Origin: Shimia sp. CNT1-13L.2
GTDB lineage: Bacteria > Pseudomonadota > Alphaproteobacteria > Rhodobacterales > Rhodobacteraceae
Reading direction: 5' to 3'
NCBI RefSeq assembly: GCF_024331145.1
Contig: NZ_JANDJO010000001.1
Coordinates: 186,001-250,000 of the forward strand
Length of the DNA: 64,000 nucleotides
How positions within the stretch are numbered: position 1 is the first letter of the stretch; each line of letters begins with the position of its first letter. A program made the position numbers and the translations under genes. The notes beneath the pieces were generated by a model that searched no databases, was not told the origin of the DNA, and saw nothing but the letters and a program-made list of their open reading frames with translations. Positions 8,116 through 16,076 of the stretch are shown one piece after another.

Positions 8116-9327
8116 ATGACCCACCGCAACGGCCCGCGCGGCCCGATGACCACCGCCATCCACGCAGGCGAAGCCCCCGACACGGCCACCGGCGCCTCGG
8201 CCCCGGCCCTGCACATGTCCTCCACCTTCGTGACAGATCAGGTTGCGGGCTTTTCGGCACATGATCTCGAAGAAGACAACAGCGCCTATCTCTATGCCCG
8301 CTGGGGCAACCCCACCGTCGACATGCTCGAGAAAAAGATCGCCGCGATGGAAGGCGTCGATGCGTGCCTCTGTACCGCATCGGGCATGGCGGCAGCCTCT
8401 GCCATCTTCTTTACCTTCCTGTCGGCGGGGGATCACGCGGTCATGTCCGACGTCTCCTATGCAGGCGTGGCGGAACTGGCCCGCGATACCCTGCCGCGAT
8501 GGGGGATCGAGGTCACACTGGTCGATATGTCCGATCTCAACGCCGTGGCCGCCGCCATCCGCCCCAACACCAAACTTGTTCACACCGAGTCACCGGTAAA
8601 CCCGATTGGCCGCCTGACCGATCTCGCCGCGGTCGCCCGCCTTGCCCATGACGCGGGCGCGCTGGTCTCCTGCGATGCCACCTTTGCCTCGCCGATTGGC
8701 CAGAAAACCGCGGCCCTTGGTGTCGATCTCATCATGCACTCGGTCACCAAGTACATCGGCGGTCATGGCGATGCCGTGGGCGGTGCCGTGGCCGGACGGG
8801 CAGAGCTGATCGCCCAGATCCGCGCCGAAGCCGCCATCCACCACGGCGGGATCATGTCGCCCTTCAACGCATGGATGATCGCACGCGGCGCGGCGACCCT
8901 GCCTTTGCGGATGCGCGCCCACGCCGAAGGGGCGCAAGCCGTCGCCGAATGGCTCGAGGCGCAATCCTCCGTGACCCGAGTCATCTATCCCGGCCTGAAA
9001 TCCCACCCCCAGCATGACCTTGCCCAGCTCCAGATGGACAACTACTCCGGCATGATCTCGTTCCAGGTGGGGGACGCCGCAACCGGCGAGGCGCTGGCCC
9101 AGCAGATGATCGAGAAACTGCAGACCATCCACTATGCGGTGTCGCTGGGCCACCATCGCAGCCTGATCTTCTGGATGGGCACCGATGCCCTGATGGACAC
9201 CTCCTTCCGTCTGGAAGGGGCGCAACTGGAAAGCTACCGCGCCTATGCCGGCGATGGCGTGTTCCGGATGTCGGTCGGGCTCGAGGATGCGGTAGACCTG
9301 ATCGCGGACCTGTCTCAGGTCCTGTAA
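8116..9327 (+). CDS. Cys/Met metabolism PLP enzyme (trans-sulfuration family)
   Basis: Fold-type I PLP enzyme of 403 residues in the cystathionine gamma-synthase / methionine gamma-lyase family. The PLP lysine is K212 in HSVTKYIGGHGD. ESPVNPIG and CDATFASP supply cofactor-binding residues, the latter an N-to-A change from the usual DNTFASP. The loop that carries the active-site cysteine in methionine gamma-lyases (YGCT) reads SYAGV here, which argues against a classical methionine gamma-lyase. Start ATG 8116 has GAGGGAGA upstream. It stands alone, divergent from the M3 peptidase. Exact reaction (gamma-synthase, gamma- or beta-lyase, O-acylhomoserine sulfhydrylase) is not decided by the sequence. 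Confidence 0.88.
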   Translation: MTHRNGPRGPMTTAIHAGEAPDTATGASAPALHMSSTFVTDQVAGFSAHDLEEDNSAYLYARWGNPTVDMLEKKIAAMEGVDACLCTASGMAAASAIFFTFLSAGDHAVMSDVSYAGVAELARDTLPRWGIEVTLVDMSDLNAVAAAIRPNTKLVHTESPVNPIGRLTDLAAVARLAHDAGALVSCDATFASPIGQKTAALGVDLIMHSVTKYIGGHGDAVGGAVAGRAELIAQIRAEAAIHHGGIMSPFNAWMIARGAATLPLRMRAHAEGAQAVAEWLEAQSSVTRVIYPGLKSHPQHDLAQLQMDNYSGMISFQVGDAATGEALAQQMIEKLQTIHYAVSLGHHRSLIFWMGTDALMDTSFRLEGAQLESYRAYAGDGVFRMSVGLEDAVDLIADLSQVL

Positions 9328-9338
9328 TCCCAACGTGT

Positions 9339-9361
9339 CGCCGGCCGTCCTACGGTCGGCG
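9339..9361. terminator. Hairpin between PLP enzyme and moeB-like gene
   Basis: CGCCGGCCGT (9339-9348) pairs with ACGGTCGGCG (9352-9361) at nine of ten positions around a three-base loop. It lies 11 bases after the PLP-enzyme stop codon, between convergent genes. No U-tract follows, so it is a probable rather than certain terminator. Confidence 0.5.
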
Positions 9362-9371
9362 CGCGCACCTC

Positions 9372-9390
9372 CGCAATACCGACGTAATAC
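9372..9390. repeat. 11-bp period repeat, short copy
   Basis: The segment reads CGCAATAC followed by CGACGTAATAC, two units of an 11-bp motif, and then CTACG. The same motif occurs as three clean tandem copies at 57332-57364. It abuts the stop codon of the moeB-like gene (9391). Function unknown. Confidence 0.6.
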
Positions 9391-10443
9391 CTACGCCGGT
9401 TTTTCGCCCTTTTCGCCCCCGCAAACGGGGCAGTCATCACGACGTTTCAGGGTGATTTTCCGGCTCTCGCCATAAAGCGCGTCATAGATCAGCATCTCGC
9501 CTTTCAGCGCTTCGCCCGCACCGGTGATCACCTTCACGGCCTCGACGGCCATCATCGTACCAATCACCCCCGGCAATGGCCCGATCACCCCGGCCTCGGC
9601 ACAGCTTGGTGCAAGGCCAGCCGCCGGCGCTTCGGGGAAAACGCACTGATAACAGGGGCTTCCGCTTTCGGGATGGAAGACGCTCAGCTGTCCTTCCCAT
9701 TGCGACAAGGCCCCCGAAATCAACGGAACCCCCGCCGCCACACAGGCCTGATTCACCAGGTATCGCGTGGTGAAATTGTCCGTCCCGTCCAGCACAAGAT
9801 CATATTCCGCCACCAACTGCGCCGCATCCTCTTGGCTCAGGCGGCGGTTATAGGGCTTCACCACGACAAACGGGTTCTGCGCCTTCATCGCCATCTCGGC
9901 CGAAAACACCTTCCCCGTCCCGATCATGTCATCGCGATGGATCACCTGCCGTTGCAGATTTGAATTGTCGACAACGTCATCGTCAACCACGCCGATGGTG
10001 CCAACACCCGCCGCCGCGAGGTACAATAGCGCGGGCGAGCCAAGACCCCCCGCCCCCACGACCAACACCTTGGCATCCTTCATCTTTTTCTGACCAAGAC
10101 CGCCCACTTCCCGCAGCACAATATGACGCGCATAACGGTTCAGTTCGGTCTCGGAAAACAGCGCGTCCGACACCTCTTCGTCCGGCGCCTGCGCCCTTGC
10201 CCGAAGCCAGTTCAGACCAGCCCGATAGGCCGCCACCAAGACAGCCGCACCGCCGATCATGGCCCAGAGCACCGGGCTCTCGCCGGTCGCAAGGCGCAAC
10301 GGGTTGTCATCAGGCAACGCCAGATGCGCGCCCAGAACAGCCACCCAGAGCACGCCGATCATCGTCCACCGCGCCCGCACCGGCGCGCCCATCAGCATCC
10401 CGATGCCCCAGAGAACGGCGGCGATTACAAAAACCAAAAGCAT
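9391..10443 (-). CDS. moeB: MoeB/ThiF/HesA-family protein with N-terminal membrane domain
   Basis: E1-like adenylyltransferase of 350 residues expected to activate the C-terminal glycine of a ubiquitin-fold sulfur carrier such as MoaD or ThiS. The Rossmann loop is G130-A-G-G-L-G135. Further residues are D154 in VVDDD, R165 in NLQRQVIHR and D222 in DGTDN. The zinc cysteines are C264/C267 (CYQC) and C338/C341 (CPVC). E. coli MoeB has about 250 residues; the extra N-terminal 85 residues here contain three hydrophobic segments (about 2-19, 27-43, 58-74), so the enzyme is probably held at the inner membrane. The start codon shares one base with the dut stop (TGATG), so translation is coupled. moeB versus thiF role is not certain. 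Confidence 0.87.
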   Translation of the reverse strand: MLLVFVIAAVLWGIGMLMGAPVRARWTMIGVLWVAVLGAHLALPDDNPLRLATGESPVLWAMIGGAAVLVAAYRAGLNWLRARAQAPDEEVSDALFSETELNRYARHIVLREVGGLGQKKMKDAKVLVVGAGGLGSPALLYLAAAGVGTIGVVDDDVVDNSNLQRQVIHRDDMIGTGKVFSAEMAMKAQNPFVVVKPYNRRLSQEDAAQLVAEYDLVLDGTDNFTTRYLVNQACVAAGVPLISGALSQWEGQLSVFHPESGSPCYQCVFPEAPAAGLAPSCAEAGVIGPLPGVIGTMMAVEAVKVITGAGEALKGEMLIYDALYGESRKITLKRRDDCPVCGGEKGEKPA

Positions 10444-10904
10444 CAGCGCACCCCGGTTGATCCGAACCCGCCAGACCCGCGCGCCGTCTCGCTCAGGTCC
10501 TCGGCCATCTCGAATTGTCCCTGCACCACGGGGGCCACCACCAACTGGGCAATCCGGCTGCCGTGGTCGATGTGAAAGGCCTCCTGCCCCGCGTTCATCA
10601 CGATGATACCCAGCGGCCCGCGATAATCGCTGTCGATGGTGCCCGGCGTATTGGGCAGGGTGATCCCGTGTTTCAACGCCAGCCCGGACCGAGGCCGCAC
10701 CTGAATCTCGTAACCCTCTGGAATTTCGACGCGAAGTCCGGTCGGGATCAGGGCACGCATCCCCGGTTCAAGGGTAACACCGGCCCGTTGATCCGCCGGA
10801 AAGTTCGCGCGCACATCCGCACCCGCGGCCCCGGCGGTTTCATAAGAGGGCAAGGCCACGTCCTGGTCTACATCCTCAAGCCACGTCATTCGGATCTGCA
10901 CCAC
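10443..10904 (-). CDS. dut: Deoxyuridine 5'-triphosphate nucleotidohydrolase (dUTPase)
   Basis: Trimeric dUTPase of 153 residues that hydrolyses dUTP to dUMP and pyrophosphate, keeping uracil out of DNA and supplying dUMP for thymidylate. All five family motifs are visible: AGADVRA (1), [12 protein letters not shown] (2), [13 protein letters not shown] (3), RIAQLVV (4) and the C-terminal [10 protein letters not shown] (5). It is in the coaBC-dut-moeB run on the minus strand. The dut-coaBC pairing is widespread in proteobacteria. Its stop codon overlaps the start of the moeB-like gene. Confidence 0.97.
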   Translation of the reverse strand: MVQIRMTWLEDVDQDVALPSYETAGAAGADVRANFPADQRAGVTLEPGMRALIPTGLRVEIPEGYEIQVRPRSGLALKHGITLPNTPGTIDSDYRGPLGIIVMNAGQEAFHIDHGSRIAQLVVAPVVQGQFEMAEDLSETARGSGGFGSTGVR

Positions 10905-10937
10905 GGCGCATCCCTTCCCGTCTGTTGTTCAAGACCC

Positions 10938-12131
10938 CTAGTTCAGCGCAGCGGCAATCCGCTCGGCCAATTGGTGCGCCACTTCATCTTTGCCCATACG
11001 CGGCCAATGCTCGGCGCCTGCATCCGAAATCAGGGTCACGGCATTCTCACTGCCGCCCATGATCCCCGTCTCCGGGCTCACATCATTGGCAACGATCCAG
11101 TCACAGCCCTTGCGCAACCGCTTGGCCGTGGCATTGTCGATCACGTCATCGGTTTCGGCGGCAAAGCCCACCACCAGCCCCGGACGCCCGTCACCCATCT
11201 GGCTGATGGTGGCAAGAATGTCAGGGTTTTCCGAGAACTCCAGCGACGGCAGCTTGCCCGCCTGTTTCTTGATCTTGCTGTCCGACGCACTGGCCACTTT
11301 CCAATCCGCCACCGCCGCCGCGAAAATGGCTGCATCCACCGGCAGCACCGCCTTAACGGCGTCCAGCATCTCTGCCGCGGTTTCAACCTCGACAACATGC
11401 GCGCCTTCCGGGCGCTCCGCATCCGCAGGGCCGGTCACAAAGACAACCTCTGCCCCCATCACCGTCAGCGCGCGGGCAATCGCACTGCCCTGCGCCCCGC
11501 TCGAGCGGTTGGCGATGTAACGCACCGGATCAATCGGCTCATGCGTCGGCCCCGAGGTCACAAGGATGCGCCGCCCCGTCAGCGGCCCCTCCTTCAGCGC
11601 CGTCTCGATGGCTGCCACGATTTCAAGAGGTTCCGACATCCGCCCCGGCCCGTATTCGCCGCAGGCCATGTCGCCCTCGTTCGGCCCCACGAACATCACC
11701 CCGTCGCCCCGCAGCGTCGAGACATTGCGCCGTGTCGCCGGGTGCTCCCACATGCGCACATTCATCGCAGGCGCCACAAGAACCGGCGTGTCCGTCGCCA
11801 TCAACAGGGTCGAGGCAAGATCATTGGCCAACCCATTGGCCATCTTCCCAAGCAAATCCGCCGTTCCCGGCGCAACCACCACAAGGTCGGCGGAACGCGA
11901 CAGCTGGATATGCCCCATCTCGGCCTCGTCGGTCAGATCGAACAGGTCACGAAACACCTTCTCGCCCGACAGGGCCGAGACCGACAGCGGCGTCACGAAT
12001 TCGCTCGCGGCGTTGGTCAGCACCGGCGTCACCCATGCCCCGCGCTCGCGCAGACGCCGGATCAGGTCCAGCGATTTATAGGCAGCGATCCCGCCCCCGA
12101 TGATCAGTAGAATGCGTTTGTCTGTCAGCAT
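10938..12131 (-). CDS. coaBC: Bifunctional phosphopantothenoylcysteine decarboxylase/synthetase
   Basis: Two-domain coenzyme A biosynthesis enzyme of 397 residues, a normal length. The N-terminal flavoprotein decarboxylase half (CoaC) carries the PAMNVRMW motif and the active-site cysteine in ACGEYGPGRM. The C-terminal half (CoaB) ligates 4'-phosphopantothenate to cysteine using CTP; it contains TSGPTHEPIDPVRYIAN and VANDVSPETGIMGG. The gene is followed by dut with 33 bases between. Cytoplasmic. No unusual residues seen. Confidence 0.97.
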   Translation of the reverse strand: MLTDKRILLIIGGGIAAYKSLDLIRRLRERGAWVTPVLTNAASEFVTPLSVSALSGEKVFRDLFDLTDEAEMGHIQLSRSADLVVVAPGTADLLGKMANGLANDLASTLLMATDTPVLVAPAMNVRMWEHPATRRNVSTLRGDGVMFVGPNEGDMACGEYGPGRMSEPLEIVAAIETALKEGPLTGRRILVTSGPTHEPIDPVRYIANRSSGAQGSAIARALTVMGAEVVFVTGPADAERPEGAHVVEVETAAEMLDAVKAVLPVDAAIFAAAVADWKVASASDSKIKKQAGKLPSLEFSENPDILATISQMGDGRPGLVVGFAAETDDVIDNATAKRLRKGCDWIVANDVSPETGIMGGSENAVTLISDAGAEHWPRMGKDEVAHQLAERIAAALN

Positions 12132-12195
12132 CTTGCCGCCCGTTCAGATTGGTCGCCCCGAACTTATGCGCAGAGTGGGACTTAGACAAGCAGAC

Positions 12196-13014
12196 CTAGG
12201 ATTTCCCGAAGGCCGCACAAGGGTCTTCGCGTTCGGCTTCGGGGGTCTTCACCCAGAAATCAAACGGCACATCCCCGTCCGGAACCTGCTCGAACTGCGC
12301 AATACTGCGCTGGCTCAACACATCCGTCACCAACGCAGGTGCGCCCCAATCGGTGCGCGCATGGCCATTTCCGGTGATCACGACGATCGGCTCGCGGCCA
12401 TCCAGCCCAGCCTGTTCCACCACCTGGGCAAGCCGCGCATCGCGCAGACGCTGGCCCATCACCATGGCGGGCAGCATCTCTTCCGGCAGCGCATTGCAAT
12501 GTGCGGCCAACTGCTTGGCTTCCCGCTCTGCCTGTTGCTCCGGCGGCAGCGCCTCCAAAAGCCCGAAATCCGCCGCGCCCTCACCGAACACAGCGGCCAC
12601 ATCACCGCCCGCGAACGCCGCGCGCACATCTTCGCGCGAGACCTGCGCCCCATAGATGCGCGCATCCCCCGCCGCCTGAAAGATCGGATAGTACATGTCG
12701 AAATCCGGCCACCCGCTCTGGTTCCACCCAAGCACGGCCTCAAGCGCTGCCTTATCGGTAAAAAGATCGGCATTCGCAGCCAAAGCCGCCTCAAGCGCGG
12801 CAATCTGATCCGCCGTCAGCATTTCGAACACCACGGCCCCCGGCTTTATCGCCGCCACCAATTCGGCCTGTGTCTCGTGATGCCACGGGTTGTCGTGCGT
12901 CTCTCCAAGGAACCACACATCAACGGGCGGCAGGGCGGCAATGTCTGCGACCTCGATCTGTTCGGCAATTGCGGGGCTGGCGCACAGGGCCAGAGCCAGA
13001 ATCAATCTCTTCAT
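12196..13014 (-). CDS. ChaN-family haem/iron-related protein
   Basis: Exported protein of 272 residues of the ChaN (DUF399) family, some members of which bind haem and are iron regulated. A short signal peptide is visible (MKRLILALALCASPAIA). It has no lipobox cysteine, so this member is probably soluble in the periplasm. The family signature is VWFLGETHDNPWHH at residues 31-44, with conserved GNGHARTDWG towards the C terminus. The start codon overlaps the rpoH stop (ATGA), so it is the downstream gene of an rpoH transcript and may follow heat or singlet-oxygen stress (inference). Haem ligation cannot be confirmed by eye. Confidence 0.82.
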   Translation of the reverse strand: MKRLILALALCASPAIAEQIEVADIAALPPVDVWFLGETHDNPWHHETQAELVAAIKPGAVVFEMLTADQIAALEAALAANADLFTDKAALEAVLGWNQSGWPDFDMYYPIFQAAGDARIYGAQVSREDVRAAFAGGDVAAVFGEGAADFGLLEALPPEQQAEREAKQLAAHCNALPEEMLPAMVMGQRLRDARLAQVVEQAGLDGREPIVVITGNGHARTDWGAPALVTDVLSQRSIAQFEQVPDGDVPFDFWVKTPEAEREDPCAAFGKS

Positions 13015-13889
13015 GACACCAAGTCATGAACCCCCACACCACGCGCTTCAAGGGTACGGCGCATTTTCTGAAATGCCGCGGCCTCCAACTGGCGAACACG
13101 CTCTTTAGACAGCCCGATCTCCTCGCCAAGGCTGGCAAGGGTGCGCGGTGCCTCGGCAAGGCTGCGTTCGGACAGGATATAGCGTTCGCGGAAGCTCAGG
13201 TCTTTCATCGCCTCCACAATCTCCTTGCGCAGGAAGGATTGCGACCGGCGCTTCTCGACCACCTCGGCCCCTTCGGCATTTTCATCCTCAAGAAGATCCT
13301 GCCACTCGCGGCCTTCCTCTTCCTGGCTCTGACGCGCATTCAGCGACATGTCAGACCCCGACATCCGCCCCATCATCATCTGCGCATCACTCAGCGAAAC
13401 ACCGATCTCAGACGCGATCTTTTCCGCCACCTGATAGCTGTCCATCTCTTCGCCATGTGCCATCGCTTCGCGTTCGATCTGCGCCTTTACCCGGTTCAGG
13501 TTGAAGAACAGCGATTTTTGCGAGGTTGTCGAGCCCGTCCGCACAATTGACCAGTTCCGCATGACGTGATCCTGCAGGCCCGCCTTGATCCACCAGACCG
13601 CATAGGTCGAAAAGCGCACACCGCGATCCGGATCAAACCGATCCGCCGCCTTCATCAGGCCCAGCATCGCTTCTTGTATCAGGTCACTTTGGCTCACGCC
13701 GGCACGCTTGAACTTGCCGGCCATCGAAACCGCCAGACGCATATAGGCCCGGATCAACCGGTGCAGTGCCTGGTGATCTCGTTCATCCCGCCACGCCCGA
13801 GCAAGGGCCTGTTCGGTCTCCACATCCAGCATCTCTGCCTTCATAGCCTGCCGGATCATGGTCGTCGCTTCCGAAGTCTGGATCGTCAT
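13011..13889 (-). CDS. rpoH: RNA polymerase sigma-32 factor, RpoH2 type
   Basis: Alternative sigma factor of 292 residues. Region 2 is present (DLIQEAMLGLMKAADRFDP, FSTYAVWWIKAGLQDHVMRN), then the RpoH box (QKSLFFNLNR) and a region 4 helix-turn-helix (TLASLGEEIGLSKERVRQLE). Roseobacters carry two RpoH paralogs. The string QDHVMRNWSIVRTGST is of the RpoH2 type, which in Rhodobacter is tied to the RpoE/singlet-oxygen response; RpoH1 proteins usually read QEYVLRSWSLVK. Start 13889 is chosen because GGAAGGA precedes it and the protein then begins like its relatives. An open extension upstream to 14048 is unlikely. The gene is divergent from cobU and coupled to the ChaN gene. Confidence 0.93.
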   Translation of the reverse strand: MTIQTSEATTMIRQAMKAEMLDVETEQALARAWRDERDHQALHRLIRAYMRLAVSMAGKFKRAGVSQSDLIQEAMLGLMKAADRFDPDRGVRFSTYAVWWIKAGLQDHVMRNWSIVRTGSTTSQKSLFFNLNRVKAQIEREAMAHGEEMDSYQVAEKIASEIGVSLSDAQMMMGRMSGSDMSLNARQSQEEEGREWQDLLEDENAEGAEVVEKRRSQSFLRKEIVEAMKDLSFRERYILSERSLAEAPRTLASLGEEIGLSKERVRQLEAAAFQKMRRTLEARGVGVHDLVS

Positions 13890-13968
13890 CGCGGTGTCCT
13901 TCCTGCTTGCGCTTGTCATGGGAATTACGCACCCTGCGTCGGATTGGATCACTCGCGGATGAAAAAAG

Positions 13969-14490
13969 ATGTTGCCGAAACTCACGTTTGTTCTAGGAGG
14001 CGCCTCTTCGGGCAAATCCGCCTTCGCGGAATCCCTCGTGGTGAACACCGGTGCGCCGCGCGTCTACATCGCAACCTCGCAGGTGTTCGATGACGAGATG
14101 CAGGCCAAGATCGACGCCCACCTCGACATGCGCGGCCCCGACTGGACAACCCTCGAAGAGCCCCTCAATGCCCCTGCCGCGCTGGCACAGGTTCAGCCCG
14201 ATCAGGTGGCGCTCTTCGACTGTGCCACCATGTGGCTCAGCAATCACATCTTCGCCGAAAGCGATCTTGCCAGGGAAACAGACGCCCTGATCGATGCATT
14301 CCATGCCTGCAAGGGCCGCGTCGTGATCGTCTCGAACGAGGTCGGCATGGGCGTCGTGCCCGACAACGCATTGGCCCGCCGCTTCCGCGACCTGCAGGGC
14401 AAACTCAACCAACGCCTTGCCGCCGCCTCTGACCTGTCGGTCTTTGTCGTCGCGGGCCTGCCGATGGTTCTGAAAGGACAACTCCCATGA
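13969..14490 (+). CDS. cobU: Adenosylcobinamide kinase / guanylyltransferase
   Basis: Enzyme of the nucleotide-loop assembly of cobalamin, 173 residues. It phosphorylates adenosylcobinamide and transfers GMP to give AdoCbi-GDP. The P-loop is LGGASSGKSAFAE (residues 9-21). CATMWLSNHIF and VSNEVGMGVVP are characteristic CobU segments, and RFRDLQGKLNQRLAAASD completes the match. It overlaps the next gene, a CobC-like phosphatase, by ATGA, which supports a small cobalamin operon. Start ATG 13969 is preceded only by a weak purine stretch. B12 matters here because ecm in the same window is B12 dependent. Confidence 0.95.
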   Translation: MLPKLTFVLGGASSGKSAFAESLVVNTGAPRVYIATSQVFDDEMQAKIDAHLDMRGPDWTTLEEPLNAPAALAQVQPDQVALFDCATMWLSNHIFAESDLARETDALIDAFHACKGRVVIVSNEVGMGVVPDNALARRFRDLQGKLNQRLAAASDLSVFVVAGLPMVLKGQLP

Positions 14491-15062
14491 GCCGCCTGTT
14501 CCTCGTGCGCCACGGACCGACCCATGCCAAAACCATGGTCGGCTGGTCCGACCTGCCTGCCGATCTCTCGGATACCGCCGCCCTTGCGCGCCTCTCGGAC
14601 CACCTGCCACAGGACGCACTGGTGATCAGTTCCGATTTGATCCGCGCGGTTCACACCGCCGACGCGATCCAGGGCGACCGCCAGCGCCTGTCCCATGACG
14701 CCGGCCTGCGCGAAATCCACTTTGGCGACTGGGAGCTGAAAACCTTCATGGAAGCCAGCAAACCCGATCCCGAACACACCCGCGCCTTCTGGGAGACTCC
14801 CGGCGACATCGCTGCGCCAGGTGGCGAAAGCTGGAACCAGGTCTGCGCCCGCGTTGATGCCTCCATCGACCGTCTCTTGACCGCCCACGCGGGCCGTGAT
14901 CTTGTGGTCGTGGCCCATTTCGGAGCGATCCTGACTCAAGTCGCCCGCGCCGAAGGCCTTTCCGGCTACGAAGCCTTTGGCCACAAGATCGACAACCTGT
15001 CCCTCACCACGATCCAGACACGGCCCAAATGGGGCGCACAGTCGATTAATCAAAATTTGTGA
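14487..15062 (+). CDS. cobC: Histidine phosphatase, alpha-ribazole phosphatase-like
   Basis: Histidine-phosphatase-superfamily enzyme of 191 residues with the phospho-accepting histidine in FLVRHGPTHA (residues 5-14), the second arginine in SSDLIRAVHTA, and the late catalytic histidine in VVVAHFGAIL. Direct overlap with cobU (ATGA) suggests that it removes the phosphate from alpha-ribazole-5'-phosphate or adenosylcobalamin phosphate in cobalamin assembly. The superfamily is functionally broad, so that assignment rests on gene context. The gene ends with an AT-rich tail, and 58 bases separate it from the GST gene. Confidence 0.82.
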   Translation: MSRLFLVRHGPTHAKTMVGWSDLPADLSDTAALARLSDHLPQDALVISSDLIRAVHTADAIQGDRQRLSHDAGLREIHFGDWELKTFMEASKPDPEHTRAFWETPGDIAAPGGESWNQVCARVDASIDRLLTAHAGRDLVVVAHFGAILTQVARAEGLSGYEAFGHKIDNLSLTTIQTRPKWGAQSINQNL

Positions 15063-15120
15063 TGAATTTCGTCAAATTCTTTCATTTTCGTGATGGAAGA
15101 TACCGCGCTATCCTGCCCTC

Positions 15121-15996
15121 ATGACCTATGATTTGATTCTCGGCGATTACGCCTATTCGTCCTGGTCGCTGCGCGGCTGGCTCTTGTTTGAAAACTTCGA
15201 CATCCCCGTGAAGACGCGGATGGTTGATTTCTCCAGTGATGCCTCGATGGCAGAGATGCTGGCGGACTACGCACCGGCGCGCACCGTTCCCACCATGATC
15301 ACACCCGAAGGCGCTGTCGTCTCGGACTCACTCGCCATCGGCGAGGAACTGGCCTCCCGCCACCCTGATGCGGGGCTCTGGCCGTCCGATCCCTATGCCC
15401 GTGCCACCGCCCGCGCCTTGGCCAACGAAATGCACTCGAGCTATGGCGCCCTGCGCTCCGATTGCCCGATGAACCTGCGCACGGCCTATGTCGATGCCGC
15501 GCCCTCGGATGACGTGCTGGCCGACGTGGCCCGGATCGAACAGATCTGGACCCATGCCCGCGAAACCTGCGGCGGCGATGGCCCCTGGCTCTGCGGCAGC
15601 TACTCGATCGCCGACGTGATGTTCGCGCCCGTCGCGGCCCGCATTGCAGGCTACAACCTGCCCATCGGCGACGTCGCCAAGGCCTATGTCGCGGCCCACC
15701 TGTCCGATCCCGCCTTCCGCCGCTGGCGCGCGATGGGGCTGGTGCGGGGCGAAACCCTGCCCTGGTACGCCAAACCCTATGTCACACGCGACTGGCCCGG
15801 CCCCGCGCCTCTTGCCGCGAAACCTGTTGAAGGACAAGACTCCGAAAACAGCGCATGCCCCTACTCGGGCAAACCCGTCACCCATGTCCTTGAACTCGAC
15901 GGTCGGCGCTGGGGCTTCTGCAACGCCTTCTGCCGCGACAAGACCGCTGCCGACCCCGAGGCTTGGCCTGCCTTCATGGCGATGATCAAAGGCTGA
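15121..15996 (+). CDS. Glutathione S-transferase fused to YHS-like cysteine domain
   Basis: Protein of 291 residues. Residues 1 to about 215 form a GST: a thioredoxin-like N-terminal part with YSSWSLRGWLL near the start and PTMITPEGAVVSDSLAI (the cis-proline and SD glutathione-contact region), then an all-helical part with GGDGPWLCGSYSIADVMFAP. The last ~50 residues are an extra module, CPYSGKPVTHVLELDG then GFCNAFCRDK, with C246, C267 and C271, followed by ADPEAWPAFM. That layout resembles YHS/TRASH-type metal-binding domains. GSTs usually end near residue 210-230, so this is a fusion. Substrate unknown. The gene is monocistronic, with an AT-rich region in front. Confidence 0.85.
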   Translation: MTYDLILGDYAYSSWSLRGWLLFENFDIPVKTRMVDFSSDASMAEMLADYAPARTVPTMITPEGAVVSDSLAIGEELASRHPDAGLWPSDPYARATARALANEMHSSYGALRSDCPMNLRTAYVDAAPSDDVLADVARIEQIWTHARETCGGDGPWLCGSYSIADVMFAPVAARIAGYNLPIGDVAKAYVAAHLSDPAFRRWRAMGLVRGETLPWYAKPYVTRDWPGPAPLAAKPVEGQDSENSACPYSGKPVTHVLELDGRRWGFCNAFCRDKTAADPEAWPAFMAMIKG

Positions 15997-16039
15997 AACA
16001 CCCCCGCGCCGCCGTTTACCAATCGCTAAGACTCCGCCG

Positions 16040-16047
16040 TTAACCAT
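16040..16047 (+). promoter_or_regulatory. CtrA-type half-site TTAACCAT before comM
   Basis: The 8-mer TTAACCAT lies 30 bases upstream of the comM start codon. It matches the short form of the CtrA recognition sequence known from alphaproteobacteria, but the second TTAA half is absent at the N7 spacing (TGGT instead). On its own an 8-mer is weak evidence; the link is that comM belongs to the CtrA-controlled competence genes in Rhodobacter. Confidence 0.3.
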
Positions 16048-16076
16048 TGATGGTGAAAGGTCTTGGAGGGGTGAAA

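Noticed and set aside
5967..8225. N-terminal extension of the M3 peptidase beyond 7979
   Set aside because: The extra 82 residues run into the start of the divergent PLP-enzyme gene, are arginine- and cysteine-rich, and the internal ATG has a strong SD and canonical N terminus.
15040..15120. Weak dyads around AATTTGTGATGAATTTCGTCAAATT before the GST gene
   Set aside because: Arms are only six bases with a long spacer; AT-rich promoter DNA gives such matches by chance.
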